DNA from: Paucibacter sp. PLA-PC-4
GTDB lineage: Bacteria; Pseudomonadota; Gammaproteobacteria; Burkholderiales; Burkholderiaceae_C
Assembly (NCBI RefSeq): GCF_026241155.1
Contig: NZ_JAPFGP010000011.1
Span: 124,001 to 188,000, forward strand
Length of the DNA: 64,000 nucleotides
Direction of reading: 5' to 3'
Below are positions 25,325 to 32,422 of this stretch, one piece after another. The notes below the pieces were generated by a model. The model ran no database searches and was not told the DNA's origin. It saw only the letters and a list, made by a program, of their open reading frames with translations. Position numbers and translations under genes: made by a program. The number at the start of each line of letters is the position of its first letter. Position 1 is the stretch's first letter.

Positions 25325-26010
25325 AGAACACAACCGATCAGTCGGACGAGATGAAGATCTTTCATCTTGATTTGCCGGCTCGACGCGAAGACGTCGCCAA
25401 GCTGGAGCTCGGTGCGGCCGTCTACCTCAACGGGCTGGTCTACACGGCCCGCGAGGGCGTGTACAAGAAGGTGCTGGACGAAGGTGTTCCTCTGCCGGTC
25501 GACCTGCGTTCGCTGAGCAACGTCAACTTTCATTGCTCCCCGGCCGCGGCGCCCGATGGTGAGGGCGGCTTCCGGGTTGGCGCGGTGACCGCCACCGCGA
25601 GTTTCCGTTTCTCCAAATGGATCCCCAGCTGGATCGAGAAGACGGGCTGCAGCATCATCATCGGCAAGGGCGGCATGCCCGCCGATGACTACAAGCGGGT
25701 GCTCGCGCCCGGCGGGGCGATCTACCTGACGACGGTGGGCTACGGCACCGGTGCGTTGTTGGGGCGCGGCATCAAGAAGGTTCGCGAGGTGCACTGGCTT
25801 GACGAGCTGGGCATCGCGCAGGCGATGTGGCTGTTCGAAGTGCAGAACTTCGGGCCCTTCATCGTCGAGAGCGATCTCGAAGGCAATTCGCTGTTCGCGC
25901 AGCATGGCGAGCAGATCAACGCCGGCATCGAGGCGCTGTATGCAGGCCTGAAGCCTCCGGCCCTGCATCGTTACGGCGAGACGGACAACCGCAAGGACGA
26001 GGTGATGTAG
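25318..26010 (+). CDS. Class I fumarase / L(+)-tartrate dehydratase beta subunit
   Basis: 230 aa from the ATG at 25318 overlapping the alpha stop; an earlier in-frame start at 25282 would overlap more and looks less likely. It contains the family swivelling-domain motifs KKVLDEGVPLPVDLRS, HCSPAAAP, IGKGGMPADDY and TTVGYGTGALLGRGI. It forms a heteromer with the alpha subunit. Confidence 0.87.
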   Translation: MVENTTDQSDEMKIFHLDLPARREDVAKLELGAAVYLNGLVYTAREGVYKKVLDEGVPLPVDLRSLSNVNFHCSPAAAPDGEGGFRVGAVTATASFRFSKWIPSWIEKTGCSIIIGKGGMPADDYKRVLAPGGAIYLTTVGYGTGALLGRGIKKVREVHWLDELGIAQAMWLFEVQNFGPFIVESDLEGNSLFAQHGEQINAGIEALYAGLKPPALHRYGETDNRKDEVM

Positions 26011-26050
26011 GGCTGAGGCCCTACTTCCTCCCTCACAGCAAGGTACACCC

Positions 26051-26884
26051 ATGATCATTGACTTTCGACTGCGGCCGCCACTGGGCGGCTTCCTGAACAC
26101 ACTGATGTACTCGGCCGGGGAGCGCCGGGACGGTTTCACGCGCACTGTCGGTTTTGAGCCGTCGCCCGCCGCGCAGCAGCAGTCCATGGCGCTGCTGCTG
26201 GAGGAAATGGACGAGGCGGGTGTGGATCGGGGCGTCGTTGTCGGTCGGCTGGCGGGGGTGCTGGGCAGTGTGACCAACGACGAGGTGAAGCAGATCGTGG
26301 CCGACCATCCGCAGCGCTTCGTCGGCGCAGCTTCCATCGATCCGACTTCGCGCGTCGGAGCCTGCCGGACGATCAACGAGGCGGTAGCGGCCGGCTTCAA
26401 GCTGATCAATATCGAGCCCGGCTCCTACCCGGTGCCCCTGTATGCCGACGACCGGCGTCTGTATCCGATCTATGGCCACTGCGAGGATCTCGGCGTTGCG
26501 GTGATCATGATGGTGGGCGGAACCGCCGGGCCCGACCTCAGCTACTCGGATCCGATCCGCACCGACCGGGTCCTGGCTGATTTCCCGAACCTCAAGGTCA
26601 TCGTCGCGCACGGCGGCTGGCCCTGGGTCACGGAGATCCTGCACATCGGCTTTCGCCGACCGAACATGTACCTGTCTCCCGACATGTACTTCTCGCGCAT
26701 GCCAGGTTGGGAGGAGTATGTGAAGGCTGCGGACGGCTTCATGTCGGAACGGATGCTGTACGCGAGCTCGTTTCCGTTCTGTCCAGTCAAGGGCTACAAG
26801 CAGTGGTTCGAACAGTTGCCCATCAAGCCTGACAATCTTGAGAAGATCATGGGTGGCAATGCCCGCAGGCTGCTCGGCCTTTAG
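26051..26884 (+). CDS. Amidohydrolase-superfamily metal-dependent hydrolase
   Basis: 277 aa, single TIM-barrel domain. MIIDFRLRPPLG at the N-terminus stands where many relatives have the HxH metal pair; here the pattern is DFRLRPP, so the first metal site is altered. The later AHGGWPWVTEIL and the terminal MLYASSFPFCPVKGY, where a DYP/DxP is typical, fit the amidohydrolase_2 group, which includes 2-pyrone-4,6-dicarboxylate lactonases and ACMSD-like decarboxylases. It lies 40 bp downstream of the hydratase. It may open a lactone or decarboxylate an intermediate. The missing His pair makes the chemistry uncertain. Confidence 0.75.
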   Translation: MIIDFRLRPPLGGFLNTLMYSAGERRDGFTRTVGFEPSPAAQQQSMALLLEEMDEAGVDRGVVVGRLAGVLGSVTNDEVKQIVADHPQRFVGAASIDPTSRVGACRTINEAVAAGFKLINIEPGSYPVPLYADDRRLYPIYGHCEDLGVAVIMMVGGTAGPDLSYSDPIRTDRVLADFPNLKVIVAHGGWPWVTEILHIGFRRPNMYLSPDMYFSRMPGWEEYVKAADGFMSERMLYASSFPFCPVKGYKQWFEQLPIKPDNLEKIMGGNARRLLGL

Positions 26885-26913
26885 GCCAGCGCGCAGCGGC
26901 CAACGAGGACACG

Positions 26914-27816
26914 ATGGACATCAGAACGCTCTACACCTTGATCGCGATCGCCGATCGCGGCAGCTTCAACGAAGCAGGCAACGTGATCGGACTGTCGTTG
27001 TCGGCCGTCAGCATGCAGATGCGTGCGCTCGAAGAGGATCTGGGCATCACGATCTTTGATCGCAGCCGCCGCCCGCCGGTGCTCACTGACAGCGGTTTGG
27101 CCCTCACGCACCGAGCCCGTGATTTGATTGCGCATTGGGAGAGCATGAGTGCGGCGCTCAAGCGCGGTTCAACGGTCGGGTTGCTCAAGCTCGGTACCGT
27201 TCACACATCGGTTTCAGGCCTGCTGCCGCTGGCCCTCAAGCGGCTGCAGCGCCAGGGCCATGGCATCGAAGTGCATGTGACGACGGGTCTGAGTCATGAG
27301 CTTGAGAAGGCCGTCTATCACCGCCAGCTGGATGTGGCCATCATCACCCAGCCCGAGGTTTCTCGCTCGGAGCTCGAGTTTCAGCCCTTTGTCGAGGAGC
27401 CCTTCGTCGTCATCGCACACCGCTCGACTCCAGGCACGACCGACGAGGAGGTGCTGGAGTCCACGCCTTATGTGCGCTTCAACCGTGCGGCGCGCGTCGG
27501 CTACCTTGTCCAAGAGGAGATCGTGCGCCGACAGATTGCTGTCAAGTCGACGATGGAAATCGACAACCTTGAAGGCGTCGTCGCCATGGTGGCCAGCGGG
27601 CTCGGCGCCTCAGTTGTGCCGTCGCGCGGCGTTCGCAACGAATTCCCGTCGTCAATCCGGACCATCCCATTCGGCAACCCACCACTGACGCGCACGCTGG
27701 GCATCCTGGTGCCCAAGGACAACCCGCGCTCGCACTTGTCTCAGTTGCTGCTGCAGGCCCTGCAGGCCGTGTCCTGCGGTACTGACGAGCCGCGCATTCG
27801 GGTCGGCAGCGGCTAG
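26914..27816 (+). CDS. LysR-family transcriptional regulator
   Basis: 300 aa. The N-terminal winged HTH reads MDIRTLYTLIAIADRGSFNEAGNVIGLSLSAVSMQMRALEEDLG, followed by a periplasmic-binding-protein-like effector domain. It lies 29 bp after the amidohydrolase, at the end of the SDH-like block. It is the only regulator in the catabolic island and therefore the best candidate for acting at the shared 19-bp motifs; LysR sites are often AT-rich with a T-N11-A core. Confidence 0.88.
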   Translation: MDIRTLYTLIAIADRGSFNEAGNVIGLSLSAVSMQMRALEEDLGITIFDRSRRPPVLTDSGLALTHRARDLIAHWESMSAALKRGSTVGLLKLGTVHTSVSGLLPLALKRLQRQGHGIEVHVTTGLSHELEKAVYHRQLDVAIITQPEVSRSELEFQPFVEEPFVVIAHRSTPGTTDEEVLESTPYVRFNRAARVGYLVQEEIVRRQIAVKSTMEIDNLEGVVAMVASGLGASVVPSRGVRNEFPSSIRTIPFGNPPLTRTLGILVPKDNPRSHLSQLLLQALQAVSCGTDEPRIRVGSG

Positions 27817-27931
27817 GCGACCCACCCACTACCTCTCGGACTTTCGAATCGGGCCAACAGAGTCCGAGGGCACAGCTTTGACCACGCTTTTGAAGCACTA
27901 CCCGCGCAAGCACAAACAACAGGAGACAAAC

Positions 27932-28933
27932 ATGAGGCCAGCAAACCCAACCTTCTCACAGACACGCCGCGCAATGGCGACCTTCGCAGCGCTATGTTGC
28001 GGCTCCTTCGCGCTCGGGCCGGCAGCACTTGCCTCCGAGTGGCCTGACAAGGTCGTCAAGATCGTCATCCCGTTCGCGCCAGGTGGAGCCACGGATCTGC
28101 TCGGCCGCTCGCTGGCGGTGGAGATCGGCAGGGAGTGGAAACAGACAGTCATCGTCGACAACCGAGCGGGTGCGGGTGGCGCAGTCGGCGCGCAGGCGGT
28201 GGCCAAATCTCCGGCCGATGGCTATACCCTGCTGCTGGCCTCGAGCAGCATGTTCACGGTCAACCAGCACATCTACAGCAAGCTGCCTTATGGGCTCGAG
28301 AACTTCGAGCTAATCAGCAAAGTGGCGAGTGGCCCAATGGTGGTGTCCGTCAATGCAGACCTGCCAGTGAGAAACACGAGGGAGCTGCTCGCCTACGTCA
28401 AGGCCAACCCCGGCAAGCTGCAGTTCGCCTCCGCCGGTATTGGCAGCCAAACCCATATCGCCGGCGAAGCATTCGCTGACGCAGGAGGCCTTGACATCCT
28501 GCATGTCCCGTACAAAGGGGAGGGTCCGGCCTACTCGGACCTGATGGCCGGCGTCGTGCAGGTGGCGGTTGCCAACATCAATGCTATCTCGCCCCTGCTG
28601 AAGGGTGGACGCGTTCGCGCGCTGTCGGTCACCGGAAAAGATCGGTCCCCCCTCTTGCCTGGTGTCCCGACCACCTCCGAGGATGGCCTGCCCGGATTTG
28701 AGTTCGTCGGCTGGTTCGCGCTGATGGCACCGGCGGGTACGCCCAAGCCGATCACTGCGCAGATGGTGGAGGGGGTCAAACGTGCGGTGGCCCAGCCCGG
28801 CATGAAGCGCTATCTCGATGAGCAAGGAATGATGGCCACGACCACGGCAGGAGACGCGTTGAACAGCGATATCCAGCGTGAGTCAGTGCGCTGGAAGGCG
28901 CTGGTGACCAAGCGAAAGATCTCGGCGAACTGA
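27932..28933 (+). CDS. Second Bug-family carboxylate-binding receptor
   Basis: 333 aa from the ATG at 27932, preceded by the Shine-Dalgarno-like AGGAGA. Signal peptide to about residue 35 (FAALCCGSFALGPAALAS), then the Bug signature SEWPDKVVKIVIPFAPGGATD, VDNRAGAGGAVGAQAV and FASAGIGSQTHIAGEAF. It is diverged from the first Bug in this window. No membrane components of a tripartite carrier are present; the gene is followed 36 bp later by a UPF0324 transporter. Confidence 0.87.
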   Translation: MRPANPTFSQTRRAMATFAALCCGSFALGPAALASEWPDKVVKIVIPFAPGGATDLLGRSLAVEIGREWKQTVIVDNRAGAGGAVGAQAVAKSPADGYTLLLASSSMFTVNQHIYSKLPYGLENFELISKVASGPMVVSVNADLPVRNTRELLAYVKANPGKLQFASAGIGSQTHIAGEAFADAGGLDILHVPYKGEGPAYSDLMAGVVQVAVANINAISPLLKGGRVRALSVTGKDRSPLLPGVPTTSEDGLPGFEFVGWFALMAPAGTPKPITAQMVEGVKRAVAQPGMKRYLDEQGMMATTTAGDALNSDIQRESVRWKALVTKRKISAN

Positions 28934-28969
28934 TCGTCCCCGCCCACTGCACTCTTCGACTTCCAACCC

Positions 28970-29995
28970 ATGAGTCAACTCACACTCGTCTTCAACTCCG
29001 TGACTCGGAAGTGGCAAGGAACCGTGGTCTGCGTCACGATCGCCCTTGCCGCCACTTTCGTCTCTCAGCACTATGGCGGCCCGCAGCTTCTGTATGCACT
29101 GTTGATGGGGGTGGCCTTTCATTTTCTGCATGGCAACCCTCAGATCGGGGCCGGCGTCGACTTCTGCGGGCGCACTGTCCTGCGCGTCGGTGTGGCCTTG
29201 CTCGGCGCTCGAATCACGACCGACCAAGTCGCGGAACTTGGCGCCCGCACCGCCACCATCGTTACGCTGGGATTGGCGCTGACGATCGCCTGCGGGCTGC
29301 TGCTTGCTCGAATGCTCGGTCGGCGCCGCGAGGAGGGCTTGTTGACAGGTGGGGCCGTGGCTATTTGCGGCGCCTCCGCGGCCATGGCAATCTCGGCGGT
29401 ATTGCCACAGTCCCGAGAGAATGAGCGAATTACTCTTTTCACCGTGGTCGGCGTCACCGTGTTCTCGACGATCGCCATGGTGCTCTACCCATTACTTTCA
29501 CACCTGCTGGCGCTGAGCCCTTTGTTGAGCGGCATCTTCCTCGGCGGCACTATCCATGATGTCGCGCAGGTCGTTGCGGCGGGCATGCTGCTCGGTCCAC
29601 AGGCCGCCGATACGGCCACCGTCGTCAAGCTGTTCCGAGTGCTGCTACTCGTGCCGGTGGTGCTCGTGATCTCGATCGCGCTGCAGCGCGTGAGAAGCAG
29701 AGGCACGGATGCGTCTCTTGGTTCGGCCCGTGCCGCGAAGGTACCTATGGTGCCGACCTTTCTGATCGCCTTCGTGGCGCTGGTGATCGTCTCGAGCACC
29801 GGCGTGATCCCCGCCGTGGCTGTGTCTGCGGCCAGTGACGCCTCTCGCTGGCTGCTGGTGATCGCGATCGCTGCGGCGGGTGTGAAGACCTCGTTCGAAG
29901 ACCTGCTCCAGCTTGGATGGCAGCCGGTGTTGATGCTGCTTGTAGAGACGCTTTTCATCGCTGGCTTTGTATTGACCGCGTTGCTGGTGACATGA
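28970..29995 (+). CDS. UPF0324 (YeiH-like) putative sulfate/sulfite exporter
   Basis: 341 aa, about 10 membrane helices. Family hallmarks: the ALLMGVAFHFLHG loop, GVDFCGRTVLRVGVALLGARIT, GGAVAICGASAAMAIS and GIFLGGTIHDVAQVVAAG. Members are annotated as putative sulfate exporters, and some sit in sulfonate-degradation loci. It overlaps the next exporter gene by 4 bp, so two different anion exporters are coupled. Confidence 0.85.
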   Translation: MSQLTLVFNSVTRKWQGTVVCVTIALAATFVSQHYGGPQLLYALLMGVAFHFLHGNPQIGAGVDFCGRTVLRVGVALLGARITTDQVAELGARTATIVTLGLALTIACGLLLARMLGRRREEGLLTGGAVAICGASAAMAISAVLPQSRENERITLFTVVGVTVFSTIAMVLYPLLSHLLALSPLLSGIFLGGTIHDVAQVVAAGMLLGPQAADTATVVKLFRVLLLVPVVLVISIALQRVRSRGTDASLGSARAAKVPMVPTFLIAFVALVIVSSTGVIPAVAVSAASDASRWLLVIAIAAAGVKTSFEDLLQLGWQPVLMLLVETLFIAGFVLTALLVT

Positions 29996-30732
29996 GCGCA
30001 GAGGTCTTGGCCTTCATGGCCATCACGTTCACAGTCGCGTATGGCGTGTTTGGCATGACCGGATTCGGCGCAGCCATGATCGCCGTGCCTTTGCTCGTAC
30101 AGAACTTGCCGTTGTCGTTTGTGGTGCCGATGGTTGTATTGCTTGACCTGGTCTGCACCTCATTCGTCGGCGCCCGCAACTGGCGGTCTGTCGCCACTGA
30201 CGAGCTCAGGCGTCTGCTGCCAGCACTGTTTCTGGGCGTGGCTATCGGAGCGACGTCGTTGGCGGGCCTCGGTCCCAAGTGGCCGCTGGTCTTTCTCGGC
30301 GTGTTCGTTATCGCGGTGGCCGTCTACAACGCGCTTCCCAAAGCAGGTCAAGTGAAGCCGATCAGCGCTTGGTGGTCGGCACCGCTTGGCGTTGCCGGTG
30401 GCATCTTCAGCGCTCTTTTTGGCACCGGCGGGCCCATTTACACGATTTATCTTGCACGACGCGTCTTCGACCCAAACCGCTTTCGCGCAACCATCTCTGT
30501 CATCATCTTGGCCAGCGGCATCACGCGAGCGCTATCCTTCGGCGCGGCAGGGCTGTACGGCCAGCCTGATCTGTTTTTGAGTGCGGCCGGGGCCCTTCCG
30601 TTTTGCTTGCTGGGCTTGTTCGCTGGGTCAAAGCTGCGGCATCGCGTTGCGCCTGATCGCATGCGCCAAGCGCTGCTGCTCCTGCTTGTCTGCGGCGGAG
30701 CTGGCGCGATCTATCGCGGTTGGTCACTTTAG
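29992..30732 (+). CDS. TauE/SafE-family putative sulfite exporter
   Basis: 246 aa from the ATG at 29992, overlapping the UPF0324 stop. About eight membrane helices with the two-repeat TSUP layout: FGMTGFGAAMIAVPLLV in the first half, GGIFSALFGTGGPIYTIYLARR in the second. TauE-type proteins export sulfite released from sulfonates in betaproteobacteria. The position next to a second exporter suggests the upstream pathway releases a sulfur oxyanion (inference). Confidence 0.85.
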   Translation: MSAEVLAFMAITFTVAYGVFGMTGFGAAMIAVPLLVQNLPLSFVVPMVVLLDLVCTSFVGARNWRSVATDELRRLLPALFLGVAIGATSLAGLGPKWPLVFLGVFVIAVAVYNALPKAGQVKPISAWWSAPLGVAGGIFSALFGTGGPIYTIYLARRVFDPNRFRATISVIILASGITRALSFGAAGLYGQPDLFLSAAGALPFCLLGLFAGSKLRHRVAPDRMRQALLLLLVCGGAGAIYRGWSL

Positions 30733-30781
30733 CGGTCACCGGGAGTGTGCAGGTGCAATGCCAATGCCGCGCTCTCCAAGA

Positions 30782-32284
30782 CTATTTCGCTTTCGGCGTT
30801 CGACCCAGCACCTTGCCGAGCGTTGAAAGCATCGAGCTTTCCAAGGCTTCGGCGATGTTGACCCGAATGTAAGAGCTTGGCGGTGCATCGCCGACCAAGA
30901 ACGCTTGCGCTGGTGCCAGCAGGTGCCCCAACTCCAGCATGCGTTCTGCTACTTGGACCGAGTCCAACCCGTCGCCCAGCGATGCCCATAAGAACATGCC
31001 GGCTTCTGGGGCGGTATCGACGGTCAGGCCCCATCGCTTCAACTCTTCACTGACGACGGGGCGCGCTTCGCCCAGTCGGTTGCGCAGTTGCTCGCAATGC
31101 CTGCGGTACTCGCCGCCGGACAGCACCTTGTAGAGGATTCGTTCTGACAGCGCAGAGCCGCTGATGTTCTGCACGACACGATGTGTTGTAAGCCACTCCA
31201 TTCGCTGAGCATTGGCGGTCACGAACCCCAAGCGTAAGCCCGGGCCAAGAGTCTTGGAGAAACCGCTGACGAAAATGACCCGCTTGAGTTGATCCAGCGT
31301 GGCCAGCCTGGAGATGGGAGACGCCGTAGCCCGAGGCACCAGATCGCCGTATGTATCGTCTTCGACGACGAACATGTCGAACTCTTCGGCCAGGCGCAGG
31401 ATCTGAAATGCCTTGTGCGGAGCAATGTTGCTGCAGGTGGGGTTATGCAGCACTGAACTGCAGAAGAAGGCACGCGGCTTGTGCTTTTCGCACACAGCAC
31501 GCATCTCATCGAGGTCCGGCCCATCCGCCAGACGATTTATGCGATGGATGTACATGCCCGTCGAGAGCAGCCGATCCGTGAGAAGGGGCGGTGTCGGCGA
31601 TTCCACCATTACGGAGATGCCTGCTCCCGCCAACAATGCCTGGCAAACCAGGTGTATGGCTTCCGTGGCCCCGTTGGTGACCAGTATGTTCTCCGTTTCA
31701 GCGAGGATACCAAGCTCATTCAGCTTGACTTGGAGTTGTTGACGTAGCGGCAGATAGCCCAGCCGATCCGAATAGTCGGCGACGCTCTTCACCCCCTGCC
31801 GAACAACGCCGCGCAGCGCGCCAGCCATGATCTCTTCGTCGTACCAGGACGCAGGGAACGCCCCTGACCCGGTACGACTCTTCCATGAGGGGTCAGTCTT
31901 TAGGAGCATCAACCGCCAGCGCATGATGCCGGACGCCAGGGCGTCCGATAGAGGCGACGTCCCTCTCGGGCGCGGTACCGAAGAGCGACCACTTGCGCGA
32001 ACGAAGTAGCCAGACCCGCGCCGTGCCTCGACCAACCCATGCGCAACCAAGCGGTCGTAGGCTCGGGCGACGGTGTCCGAGCTGACTTCACAGGAGCTTG
32101 CGAGCGACCTTACGGACGGCAGCCTCGCTCCGACGCCTAAGCTTGACGCGTGGATTCGTCGCGCAACCAAGAGGAAGACATGTTCTACGAGTGACGCGGC
32201 TGGGTTGTTTAGCGCAATCTCCGCGAGCATCGACTTGTCGAAACGAGCAGGCGCCACCGCAAAATTGCTTGATTTCACAGGCAT
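30782..32284 (-). CDS. MocR-type GntR/aminotransferase-fold regulator
   Basis: 500 aa. The N-terminal GntR winged helix (about residues 30-105) reads ARLPSVRSLASSCEVSSDTVARAYDRLVAHGLVEARRGSGYF. The C-terminal fold-I aminotransferase-like domain has the PLP lysine in VSGFSKTLGPGLRLGF. MocR proteins sense PLP or amino compounds. It is divergent from the STN-type TonB receptor, with an inverted repeat in the shared intergenic region that recurs upstream of the thioredoxin operon. It probably controls this peptide-uptake island. Confidence 0.9.
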   Translation of the reverse strand: MPVKSSNFAVAPARFDKSMLAEIALNNPAASLVEHVFLLVARRIHASSLGVGARLPSVRSLASSCEVSSDTVARAYDRLVAHGLVEARRGSGYFVRASGRSSVPRPRGTSPLSDALASGIMRWRLMLLKTDPSWKSRTGSGAFPASWYDEEIMAGALRGVVRQGVKSVADYSDRLGYLPLRQQLQVKLNELGILAETENILVTNGATEAIHLVCQALLAGAGISVMVESPTPPLLTDRLLSTGMYIHRINRLADGPDLDEMRAVCEKHKPRAFFCSSVLHNPTCSNIAPHKAFQILRLAEEFDMFVVEDDTYGDLVPRATASPISRLATLDQLKRVIFVSGFSKTLGPGLRLGFVTANAQRMEWLTTHRVVQNISGSALSERILYKVLSGGEYRRHCEQLRNRLGEARPVVSEELKRWGLTVDTAPEAGMFLWASLGDGLDSVQVAERMLELGHLLAPAQAFLVGDAPPSSYIRVNIAEALESSMLSTLGKVLGRTPKAK

Positions 32285-32323
32285 CGCCTAAGGGAAAACG
32301 CCGAAAAGTGTGTGCAAAAGACG

Positions 32324-32363
32324 TTCAATACAGATTGCTGAGGGCATGCTGAACTGTACTGAA
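32324..32363. promoter_or_regulatory. Candidate MocR operator, site 1
   Basis: Half-sites TTCAATACAG (32324-32333) and CTGTACTGAA (32354-32363) form an inverted repeat with half-site centres 30 bp apart. Between them TGCTGA occurs twice (32336 and 32347), 11 bp apart. It lies in the divergent region between the MocR gene and the TonB receptor. A second site with the same half-sites is at 36700-36740. Confidence 0.65.
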
Positions 32364-32422
32364 ATGACGGATGTGTGAAAAGTATTCTGACGGCACCCAT
32401 TCACCACACTTTGGTACCCGCC

